Below are positions 1-10,113 of a stretch of 64,000 bases of DNA, in pieces (positions within the stretch are counted from its first letter, which is position 1; every line of letters starts with the position of its first letter). The DNA lies in contig OX439039.1 of assembly GCA_949317995.1 (NCBI GenBank), positions 15,677,282-15,741,281 on the forward strand, given 5' to 3'. The stretch is from Acholoe squamosa (taxonomy: Eukaryota; Annelida; Polychaeta; Phyllodocida; Polynoidae). The translations under genes were made by a program, and so were the position numbers. Under the pieces are notes generated by a model that was not told the DNA's origin, ran no database searches, and saw only the letters and a program-made list of their open reading frames with translations.

Positions 1-189
1 ATTATGAATTTTCAAGAGTGGAATGTTACTGATAGAGTCCATCTAACCTGGTTAGGGAATATCACCAGTCTTCTTATTATATGCAATCAAGAGGTACCCT
101 GGGGGGGTCATTCATAAATAAAAACCTTTTATGTACTCCAGGAATTACCCATGCCAGGTACATATAAATGATTTTCAATGCACACCACA
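1..189. other. Non-coding, nothing recognised
   Basis: AT-rich sequence without a credible gene. A phrase like 'gaatgttactgatag' near the start resembles part of the tandem unit that follows, so this may be a decayed extra unit. Confidence 0.4.
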
Positions 190-556
190 AACAGTAACGT
201 TCCAGGGACATTACTGATGGTTACAGATATTACTGGATGGTCAAATGTATATTTTTATAGTATCAACCTACCACCTTGTATAGTGTTTGTAGCATTTCTT
301 CTCAACTGTAGATGTGTTTGACTTATGAGAAAAGAGTACTTGGTGTATGTAAAGATACATTTTAGCACCACATATGAATGGGGAATGTTACTGATGGCTA
401 CAAGCATTTTTGAGATGATTAGAGTTCTACTTTTAAAGTACCAACCTATTATCTTGTATGGTGTTTCTATCATTTGTATTCAATTGTAGACATGTTTGGC
501 TTATGAGAAAAGACTATTTGGTGTATGGAAAGATATATTTTAGCACCATATGGGAT
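190..556. repeat. Tandem duplication, ~180-bp unit, two copies
   Basis: Two diverged head-to-tail copies share anchors in the same order: TTACTGATGG, TACCAACCTA or its variant, CTTGTAT, GTGTTT, a C/TAACTGTAGA phrase, CTTATGAGAAAAGA, and TTTAGCACCA. The first runs about 190-380 and the second about 381-556. A partial third echo lies near 740-760. No coding function is seen. Confidence 0.7.
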
Positions 557-944
557 GTGTGAGTAGTGAGAAATGTACTAAAAGTGATTTTTAATTTAAG
601 ACACCAAAGATGGGCCTTATGCATGTTTAAATGTCTCTAGATATGCAGTACAAACTCGTTTATCATTGTTTATGTGATGCCAATGGAATATGATGATGTA
701 TAGATGAGCTGTGGCCATTCTTTGAGAGGTTACTGAATAGGAAACGTTATTGATGGTACACATGATATGGCCTCTACGCAGGTACTGACTATGCAGCACA
801 AGTATTATATATCAGGCTAATTGTAATTATTCTGTACAGTAGTTCGACTAGAAACAATGGACAGTTAATAATATAGTCATTGTATGAAGGATTTTGAATG
901 AGCTAGGCTAAAGTTAAGAAATGGGAGAATAAATTCCCAAATGA

Positions 945-946
<2 letters not shown>
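557..946. other. Non-coding, nothing recognised
   Basis: AT-rich filler between the tandem duplication and the (TA)n tract. No reading frame or family was recognised. Confidence 0.4.

Positions 947-1018
<72 letters not shown>
947..1018. repeat. (TA)n microsatellite
   Basis: About 65 bases of uninterrupted TA repeat followed by a short TACATATA tail. It lies at the left border of the duplicated unit. Reading frames made of IYIY across it are artefacts. Confidence 0.97.
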
Positions 1019-1019
1019 T

Positions 1020-1290
1020 TAGAAACATGAGAAAGGAAAACATACCACCTAAACATCCAGGTAAGGGAACAACCTTTATCGAGATACACAAAGAATAGTC
1101 TCTCAAGGTCTAAATCTTCCTGTTCCCATTTTAGTTATCCATAAGGCCTATATATACAGAAGCCACTAAAGGACACCCCTTAAGGTAACAACATATTCTG
1201 GGAGACCCTGGCAACACCAATTACGTACAATTTCCTTGTCACTTTGTATAACAGGATAAAGTTGTTGATGAGTCATTGATTCGGAATATA
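1020..1290. repeat. Segmental duplication A, copy 1, left part
   Basis: Collinear with 16866-17130. Both carry 'GAAAGGAAAACATA', 'AAGGCCTATATATACAGAAG', 'ACCCTGGCAACA' and 'AGGATAAAGTT' in the same order. The homology breaks at 1290, where a LINE is inserted, and resumes at 3421. Confidence 0.85.
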
Positions 1291-1732
1291 GAGGGTATTA
1301 GATGTGATGTTTTGAAAGTACTGCTCCAGTTCTTATTATAGCAGATCATGTGGTTATTTCAGCTATCTTTTGATACTTCAATATTCCCTGATCAATGGAA
1401 AAGGGAATGTGTTAGCCCAAATCCAAAATCTGGAAACTTAAAACTCATAAAAAATTGAAGACTGATTTCTCTGCTGCCTGTTCAATCTAAAATCACTGAG
1501 CATATCATGCATATACACTTTTAAAAGTGAAATAATGGAAAAGAAGCAGATCCTTAGTAAGAGTCAGTATGGTTATAGGAAGGGCCTAGGTACAGGTGAT
1601 GCATTGTTTACTTTCCTAAATGATGTCTACGAGAGTTGAAATAGGGGGCACCTTACTTGTGCCTGCTTTCTAGACCTTAAAAAGGCCTTTGATAGTGTAA
1701 ATCACAATCTTTTTGTAGAAGTTCTTGGGAGA

Positions 1733-1951
1733 TTGGGTCTTCACGACAGTGTTTTGAATTGGTTCATGAGTTATTTAAATTGTAGAAGACAATATACAAA
1801 GATAGATAGCTATTGTTTTGACACAAGACCAGTCAATTATGGTGTCCCGCAAGGGTCAGTGTTGGGACCGTTATTGTTTATTGCTTACATAAATGATGTG
1901 ACTGATGTGATACAGAATTGTAATTCCTGCTGTATGCTGATGATTTCGTAG
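1733..1951 (+). pseudogene. Reverse transcriptase core fragment of the LINE
   Basis: This 72-codon open stretch spans the fingers/palm part of a non-LTR reverse transcriptase. It includes LNWFMSYLNCRRQ and the diagnostic GVPQGSVLGPLLF with IAYINDV. The catalytic YADDF follows in a different frame, so the gene is broken. It lies inside the LINE at 1291-3416. Confidence 0.85.
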
Positions 1952-2141
1952 TATATACATCCAACAATAAAAATGACCTGATTGCCTTGAGAGTGCAGCG
2001 AGCGATTGATTATATTGGTGGATGGTGCATTGCTAAAATATTAACTGTGAACACTGATAAGACCGTCATCTTCTAACAGAAAATGCGGCAATACAAGTCT
2101 ATAAGTCAACCATTGGGGAGAATGAAACATATATTAAAAAA

Positions 2142-2360
2142 TTGGAAAGACTTCTATTGAGAGGATTAAAAGTTTGCTTCCATGGTAAAAATTATAGTGA
2201 ATCTGATATGTATAACAGAGGTGATGTGTGCAAACTACATAGGAGGAGGCAGCAACTACTCTTGATGTTCATGTTTAAACTATCCAAACACCCTAATATG
2301 ATTGATAAGACTCTAAGGCGGGAAGGACTGCAGACTGAGAAAAAATATGCTTCAAGTTGA
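2142..2360 (+). pseudogene. LINE reverse transcriptase C-terminal domain fragment
   Basis: The open stretch starts LERLLLRGLKVCFHG and contains HRRRQQLLLMFMFKLSKHPN, resembling the 'RRxxQLLLLMYK' region that follows the polymerase in CR1/Jockey-like LINEs. A stop after YASS interrupts it, but similar sequence (NRGYLNSPLSRGVSLWNNL) continues to about 2500. Confidence 0.7.
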
Positions 2361-2607
2361 TGAGGGCCCGGAACAGAGGCTATCTAAACTCTCCATTAAG
2401 CAGAGGTGTTTCGCTATGGAATAACTTGACTGCTTGGCATCAGTGTAGTCCCAATAAAGTAGCTTTTAAGCATCGGATTGTGAAAATTGTTAACTTAATA
2501 AAACCAGCTGTATAGTCAGCGACTGCTACTCATGAATCTTAATGCATTCGACTCTTCTACATATCCGGTTATTGATGATGGTCTGACCTGGGTGGAACGG
2601 TGATTAA

Positions 2608-2765
2608 GAGGGGTTGGGTTGTAATTACCTCACCTGCCTCCTGATCATCGTTTTATCTCGGGCCAGGTCGCAAAAGGGGGATGGGTTGTAATGACCTCAC
2701 CTGTTTTTGCTGTCTGCCAGATTTTTGAGAAGTAGGGGGGATGGGTTGTAATGACCAAACCTACC
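2608..2765. repeat. Short tandem repeat in the LINE 3' region
   Basis: Three degenerate units each contain GGGTTGTAATGACC or GGGTTGTAATTACC, spaced about 65-80 bases apart and separated by variable sequence. They fall between the decayed coding part and the A-rich tail. Confidence 0.65.
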
Positions 2766-3420
2766 ACCCGCTTCTTATGGTTATTGTAGGACTTGCTACT
2801 GGAATGATTCAATTTATTGATCTTTTAAAATTTTTGTGGCTAGGAGTGACTGTTATATGAGTAGGGTTGAAGTATGTGTTCTAACATAGCAGGGAGTTTG
2901 GAGTATTGTCGTTCCTGTCTGTTAATTCTGCCAACGCTTGCTAATAGAGTTGTCATTGTTCCATTAATGGTTATATCATATGATGTTGTACCCCTTTCTC
3001 AAACCCTCAATGAGACTTCTCATCATTGTCTTGCTATGCCTGAAGCACCTGCTGTTTCTCTTCATATAATTAAAACTATAAGTTCCCCTTATAAGCTCAG
3101 AAAGCCCTAATGCGGAAATATAAAATTTGAATGAATACTAGGTGGATGAAAATCTGCCATCATAGTAATTTCCTCTTATCAGGATTAGTTTCTCTCTGTA
3201 TATATGGTATACCTCTCTTTGTATATATTGTTTTCCTTTGTTATTCTTATACTTTTTTTTTCTTCATCCTAAACCATTTTACATGTATCATTATTCTCAT
3301 TGTCTATGTGTTAACAACTAAAAAAATTCATTGAAAGAAAGGAAATCAAATATTGTCAGATTTTATCACTTATGTATAATTTGTGACTTAGCAATAAAAC
3401 CCTTCAAACCTTAAAAAATA

Positions 3421-4620
3421 TACTCATCACTTGAACATTAGATGGAATCAAAATTGTGGAATCTACAATATAATAACTATAGTTGTTACTGCCATTTTGT
3501 CAGGGTTGCTATGGGTTCACATTAATTGTCAAATACAAAGACTGGGTCAACTTCACAGTATCTCCATTATAGTCTGAGCCGAGGAAGGCCATACTCTAAC
3601 CGCCATTGTGTGGGAATAATGAAGCAGACATCATAGGTCTGTACAGAGTAACCCCATGGTGCCTCTTTCTATGCCTTGTCATTGGTCCTTTGGCTGCTCA
3701 ATGGGTCCGTTAGAGGAGGTGATGTGGCACTATCTCCTGCACCCCCTTCTAATCTAGGTCACATGGTGCTCTTTGTATTCTCCATAAATCAGACCTTACC
3801 AGAAAAATGGCAATGTGGGGTCTGAATCAAACCAGTGCAAAGCTGTCCCAGCAAGCCAAAAATAGAAGTTATCTCTAGAGATATCTTTTGAGACTTCCCA
3901 GATATCAAGAAGGCAATAGATTTCCTTAGAGCAAGTTTTGTTTTACCATACATATTCACTTACTTAGTTGCAAACATTTTTGATGGAATCCAGGCTAGTG
4001 TGTGGCTTTTCATTCAAAGTTCTTTTGGGATTACCAACAACCAGCATGTCTGTTTTCTTACTGGTAACAGCAAGTGACAGTGACAAATACTGACAATGAC
4101 AGCGAAAAAAATGGAATTGTTCACCACCCTCAAGATATTATTCATTATTCATCAACCCATCTTCCGATTTGAGTATTCTTGGAAATCCAGGCTTCATGTT
4201 TTACTTCTCACATTGCCACACATATTGACTGTTTCAGCCTCGACATCTTAAATCTGGTTTGTGTTTCTCACTCCCTCACAGGGATTTCACGACATGGGAT
4301 CTCCATCAATCAAGCCCTTTGTTAGGGGGTTTTCTTATCATCCAATGGTAAACCAGAATCCCCTGCTGGTTTCCCTGTGCACAGTGACATCCTCTTTACC
4401 TAAGAGGCACCCATGGGCTAGGTCCATGTTTCAGACTAGCCTTAGGTTGTTTGGCATCACCTTCAGCTTTTTGTTTTTCTTTGACTATTCACACAACTGA
4501 ATAGTCCAAACAGTTACTATACAAAGGAACTGATGCTCTTGCTCTACATCTATATCAAATGTGTAATCTCTTGACAGTGATAGAATTATAGATAGTTGTC
4601 ACACACAAATGCGAAACACA
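3421..4620. repeat. Segmental duplication A, copy 1, right part
   Basis: Collinear with about 17130-18350. Shared anchors are 'GGGTTCACATTAATTG', 'AATGGGTCC', 'AAGAAGGCAAT', 'TTAGAGCAAGTTTTGTTTTA' and 'AAATCTGGTTTGTGTTT'. No conserved reading frame is kept between the copies, so this looks non-coding. Confidence 0.85.
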
Positions 4621-5623
4621 ATGTCAATCTTGGGCCACCATAAAATCCTCTCTTGGCACTCTTTTCATGAATTGGTGATGAGAAACAAGTCTTTTTTGGA
4701 GTGGACCTAACATGATAAAAGCATTAAGCCTATTGCCTGTGATGATTTACTCATGCATCCTGATGACTCTGAGTCAGTTTTAATGGTCTTTCAAACCCAT
4801 GTCCCAATCTGTAATCCTTCAGCCTAATTTAACTGTTCTGCTCTAAGATGGTTACACAGTTATGTAGGGTAGCCACAGTGGTAGTGTATGGTCCATTCAT
4901 ATCTGCTACCCACCAGTGCCACTGTGTAGTATACTTCCCCCACCTACAGATGATGCTGTTTAATGTTAACGTTAACACCACACTGAGTTAGGAAGCAGCT
5001 AGATTGATGTGCTGTCTATGGAGAGTGAAAGGTACAGGACACAGAGGCATTCTCCACAATATAATTAGGCTTTGCTAGCATAGAAGGACAACAGAGGAAA
5101 ATCTGATCTTATCACAACATGGATGTTAGTTTTAGTTTTCAAAACAAATGGCATTGACATAAGACCTGACACATCTTATGGTGATTAGTTTATCAACATA
5201 AAATGACAAAGTCCACAAAAACATATATTAAGAATCTTTCATTTGACACGAAACAACATGCTATTTAGCCATGAGACCTTTGGAGAATATACTATTCTGA
5301 ATGAATATTCTAGTTTTCTTTAGCAACTCGAGAATCTTTATGACAACCTATTACAGATCATAAGGACTTACACATTCATTGCAATTGATGTCATTTGCCA
5401 TAGCCAGTTCCTTGATTGCAGCTCCTTGATTGGAGTAGTAAACCGAAATTGGAATTGCCGCATCAAACCTAACCTTCAAAAAGCGTCTATATTTCAAACC
5501 TCATTCAAAAGTATCGACATCAGTTTAAAGACATTGTTTTCCACTTTGTAGCTGGGAGGGGGAGTGGTCAAAATGCATGGTAGCAATATTTGGTAATCAT
5601 TGCCAGTTTAATGTGACATAATA

Positions 5624-5696
5624 ATGTGACAGGATCTGCGAAAAGGGCCCTTAGTGCAGGGTGCTTTAAGGTCCCTATTCCCAGTATATGTCACAT
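5624..5696 (-). mobile_element. 73-bp mini-element with ATGTGACA ends
   Basis: This insertion is absent from the paralogous site near 27705. It starts ATGTGACA and ends TGTCACAT, so its ends are inverted repeats. Its reverse complement matches 13912-13984, also 73 bp, with the shared core CCCTGCACTAAG. Confidence 0.6.
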
Positions 5697-8600
5697 ATGG
5701 TGCTGTTAGCTTTGTTGCAGTTAAGAAGTAGGGTTCATTCTTTTGAAATGACCTTGGAGGTATTAAAAATTGTAATTCCCACATAAAATACAATGTAAGC
5801 AGTTGTGCAGTAAGGATTCCCATAATAACACATTTGAAAGAAAATTCTAGGTAAAGGCGAATGCAAATACCATGAAGAATAATTGATGTGAGGAGGCAGA
5901 GGTACTAAAAAGGGAAACACGTTGTGAGGATTTATCTATGAATGGGATTGCAGATGGTGTTAGGGAAAAAATTCAATTAGAAATTAGAGGATAGAAACGA
6001 ACAGAGATGTGTCTTTGTGCTTCCTGATTGCGGTCAAATGTAATTAACATCAATACGAAGGTAAACCAGCCTATGATAAACGCTAATATGTTGAAGGATT
6101 CCTTCAACCAATGATTTAATGCTACAGGAACATATAGGGGGATGACCATATGAATCTACAGAAAGATGTCTACATGAGATTGATGGGTTTGAAAAGACCT
6201 CCCATCAATAAATGCCTATTGACATTAATCTAGCATCACAAAGGGACTGCTCTAAGCTGTTAAACTTAGCCTAGAGATCCCTGTAGTGCTATAGGGTGAG
6301 TAAGAGGAGGGTGAATGAGATCTAGTAACGGATCTAGTGACTCTAGTGAGCCATTACCAATGCAATTTATTGGAGGATGTTGAAGCCCTTGGGGACATGT
6401 GAAGTAGACAGGGGGACAAGACCAATCCTTTACTTGGCCGTCCCGATGACAGACCCTATTGAGGAGGAGCAAGTGATGGCTTCTTACTCTTCAATGGTCT
6501 ACCTTCCTCCCATTCAGTGATCTTCTAGTGGCTCACATTCATTTGCTGGAGTCTGTGGCTGGCATATGAGGCATCTAGACTATGCCTTAACTATTTAACA
6601 ATTAAACAGTGCCTCCAGATCCATTTTCAGCTGATGCTGTAACCTGTGTCACAGTACTCTTGGGTTACCCATAACAAATGCAGTGACCCATTCATACATC
6701 ATTTTAAAGCAAAGGTCGGAAAATATATAAATCCACTATGTGGTCTGAAATATACCTTGGGGATTGTCCTTTTAAGTCGCATAGTGACATGGCTGCTCTC
6801 TGAATGACTCTCAATTAAAGCTATACAAAAGACCTCCTCTTGGACAGCCTCTCATTGTCTACAAGCTGTATCAGGTTCAAGGACTATTAGAGCTAGAGAC
6901 TTTAAACTTGGGTAAAATGGTGAGGACAAAGAAAAAAAGACAGATGGCTCTGTCAGACACATACTAAATAATATATGCATCTGCAATATTCCTTATTCCG
7001 GTTCTTCCCTTATTGTATTCCTCTGAAACAGTGTTTACCTGAATCAAATTGTCTCCTCTTATTTTCCTTTCTGGAATTTGATTTTTTTCCATGGCCTGGT
7101 TAAGTTACAATATACCATCTAGATGTCTTTAAAATTGGTCCATCTGTGTACAATCAGCTACTCTCATTAGCTGCAGGAAGGTAGACCTAACACTCCTGTG
7201 TGTGGAGGAGTTGAGCAGTGGCCCCGCAGCTAAACCAACCCGATACACATGGGGTTATCAGTGTTCTACCATAGTTTCGAGGTCCTTTTCAATCATAAAA
7301 TGGAAACACTATTTTTATGATCAGTATTGAGTATTTTTAGGCACAGTATTGAGTTAGGCATGCTGGTTTTAGAGTATTTCTTCCACCGCGTGGGTGATCT
7401 GGCAGATGACCTGCCAAGTGCCTCATTCTGGTTAACATAGGTGTCAATGGGATCACCCTGCCCAACTCCATACTGCTATGGTAGAACTAACAACCAATCC
7501 ACTCATTAGATGTTCTAACACAGCATGCTGGGTAAAGCGCAATGATAGTTTAACCTGCCTGATGTGGCCACTCAATCCCCTCAATGATTACCTCAGCTAA
7601 GAGACTGCTCAAACCATTTAGAAACCTCCTTATACAATTATCACTACTGATTCGATTTCCACATGCCCTGCTGGTTGATATTTAAAAAATGTTGTTTTAG
7701 TGTGGATCCCTTAATACTACATAATTTGAAATAAAAAATTCCAGCAACAAAAAAGAATCGCAGGCAATTCACTAAAGGCCCCTATTCCAGCTCCAGTATC
7801 CATACAGAAATGGTATAGAGGCTGCTGCTCCCCCTATGGCCTCTTAGGTTAGTGAGAGGGAGGTGCATGAGGCCAGGTACAGGAACATCTAGTGAGCTCT
7901 TATCGTATATCTTATTGGAGACTTTGGGACATGTGAGTGGACAGGGTAACAAAACCAATCCTCTATAGGGCTGTCCAAATAGCAGACCCCATTTAGGAGG
8001 AGCAAGTGCCACCTTCCTTTCACTCAATAGTCTTCATGCTTGAAATATGAGACAAATTGTTTGCACTTCAGGTATGCATGTTCAGAATAATGTCGACTTG
8101 CAGCGTTGGTATGGCTCTTGGTTGTATCGAGTCACGAAGCAGAATGCATACATGTATGAGGACCAAAGACAGAAGATACTGAAGCAAAATGTACCCTTCG
8201 GAGGCCTAAGGAGATGATTTTTCAAAATACTCTACTCAACTTTACAATATGAACTGGTGTTGATCTGGTAAATTAGTGTGCTTAGGGGTAGCCAGCCAGG
8301 GGATTGGGCCGGAGTAGAACAAGGTTCACGATGGGTGGCCCAGCAAGACCCCTGCCAATGAAATTTTCCTGAGATCAATCTCAATAACAGTTATGCAATA
8401 GGTTGATTCCTCCTCTTGACATAAGAATTGTCTGGAACCATACAGTACCAAATGAATATAAAGAGCGGGGTTGACTCTAATCAGGGACATGCAGAGCTCG
8501 ATTTTCTGAGTAGTTCACTCTCCATAATTTCAAATGTCCCTTTTATGGCCCTTAGTTGAGTTTGTATTTGCCTCTATGTCTGTCTGTCTATCTCCTTCCA

Positions 8601-9097
8601 CATGTGGTATCTTCACCCTCTCCAGCGAATGTCAAAGGTTTTCTTAAGAATAACTTCCTAGATAATAATATAATGTATAATCAGCATCTTATGCTACATT
8701 CTGGAATCTCAATGACATTATTCTGCCAACATACTGGTACACCTACAGTAGCCTGCAGATGGTTCAACCTACCGTATTTTAAAGTGCATGTCTTCTTAAT
8801 GATTAGCAAAGCTATGGGTGCTCCTTTCCACTGGAACCCTCTCATACAATTAACATCATTGAGTCTGCTTCCCTTTATTTTTTTTCAACATAGTGGTTTC
8901 CATGACAACTGGTGCAAAAACGGATCTGACTCCATTATGGAGACCATGCTAAGAAAATCAGGAATGAATTCAGTTTAATTCCAGCCTTTATTTATGAACG
9001 CCATCAAATTAGAACCTGATCTATACCAGTTTGGAAGATGGGTGAGAAATCAGAACGCCCTAGACCCAATTAGTGCCATGACACCTTATGAGGAATA

Positions 9098-9100
<3 letters not shown>

Positions 9101-9181
<81 letters not shown>
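9101..9181. repeat. (AT)n-(GT)n compound microsatellite
   Basis: About 52 bases of AT repeat pass directly into about 29 bases of GT repeat. The paralogous position near 31330 lacks it. Confidence 0.97.
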
Positions 9182-9184
<3 letters not shown>

Positions 9185-9481
9185 CAACACAAACCATCTG
9201 CACCCAATTCATTTCTACCTCAGTCAGGTATGAGGTTGGTGCAATCAGCATAATATCCCAATTGTGCCATTGCTTTTGCAATTGCTTATCCTCAGTCTTC
9301 TTCCAGTCTTATTCAAACGTGCACTGGCATGTATTGCATGAGAAGTAGGTATTTGCCCTAGTTTATGAAAGGGGAAAACTATTGTATGCCTATATTGTTT
9401 TGTTACAATATTTTGACTTATCTATCTGGTTTCAACAGGACCTTTGTTTTCAGGTGTGCTTATAATGTGGCCCAACGGGGG

Positions 9482-10060
9482 AGAACGTGCCTCGGGGGGG
9501 ATTTTTAGTACTGGTTTTGGCCACCTGGGGGCAGTATATGGGTAGAACACTGACAAATAAAGCCTTTAGCCCAATTTTTTATAAGGAATCCAGTGGAATG
9601 CTTGAAATAATTCCATCTCCATTGACAAAACTTTTGGAATGTTGGTTGCCATGGAAACATAGAAAATTTGTAGATAAGGCAGTTTCTGGTTGCCATGGAA
9701 ACCACTCCCCTATTCAAATTGGAAATCTTTGCCACCAACTTTTTTTGAAATTCCTCTAGGAACCTTAACGTGAAAACAGAGCTCAAAAATCTGCTCCAGA
9801 ACCAATTTTTTTGACAAAAACACCACATTTCTTTGGTTATTTTCCCACAAAACTGTATTTTTTTGCATTATTAGGGTTACTGATAGGATATAATGTATTT
9901 ATAGCCTATTTCCCATTTTCAGTTGTACATACCAACCTATGTTAGACAAGCAATAACACTGAAACTTACGGGGATATTTTAGCTCAAGATATCTCATTTT
10001 AAAGCCCATGACTTAAACCTTAAAAATCCCATTTCCCCCCAGGAGGCATGTTTTCACTCG
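9482..10060. mobile_element. Putative MITE with imperfect G-rich inverted ends
   Basis: The left end reads GAACGTGCCTCGGGGGGG followed by ATTTTTAG. The reverse complement of the right end reads GAAAACATGCCTCCTGGGG followed by a GGGATTTTTAAG-like stretch. The segment is missing from the paralogue near 31640-31660, consistent with an insertion. Two 'GGTTGCCATGGAAAC' phrases at about 9644 and 9688 are an internal direct repeat. No transposase is visible. Confidence 0.45.
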
Positions 10061-10113
10061 ACTAGCCACTTATGCTTTCCAATGCCTATTGCATATATCT
10101 TATATTCACTTAA

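Larger units (their letters stand above)
1291..3416 (+). mobile_element. 5'-truncated CR1/Jockey-like LINE, decayed
   Basis: The remains encode the reverse transcriptase of a non-LTR retrotransposon, the enzyme that copies LINE RNA into the genome. In shifted frames one can read an N-terminal block (FPDQWKRECVSP, then RLISLLPVQSKITEH, about 1390-1510), motif A (FLDLKKAFDSVNH, about 1665-1705), the GVPQGSVLGPLLF block (about 1842-1880) and the catalytic YADDF (about 1934-1948). The downstream domain reads RRRQQLLLMFMFKLSKHP (about 2244-2297) and WNNLTAWHQ (about 2420). Frameshifts and stops interrupt the frame, and roughly 70 codons seem to be missing near 2080-2120. The 3' region contains a G-rich tandem repeat (2608-2765) and ends in an A-rich tail. 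The hexamer AATATA occurs at 1285-1290 and 3417-3422 as a likely target-site duplication. The paralogous locus near 17130 is the empty site. The exact clade (CR1, L2 or Jockey) is not settled. Confidence 0.85.
4630..9470. repeat. Segmental duplication B/C, copy 1
   Basis: Collinear with 25905-26690 and then 27580-31660. Anchors include 'CATGAATTGGTGATGAGAAA', 'GCATGGTAGCAATATTTGG', 'CTATGTGGTCTGAAAT' and 'TAGTTCACTCTCCAT'. Reading frames such as 8556-8978 are not conserved in the sister copy, so I treat the region as non-coding. Parts also occur at 24240-25360 and 47390-48430. Confidence 0.85.

Noticed and set aside
877-1106. IYIYIY frames with hydrophobic flanks resembling membrane segments
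   Set aside because: Produced by the (TA)n tract. The same happens at 9088-9281, 50258-50449 and 63516-63716.
8556-8978. 140-codon plus-strand frame
   Set aside because: The sister copy at 30354-30548 does not keep the frame, and there is no recognisable domain. It lies in duplicated non-coding DNA.
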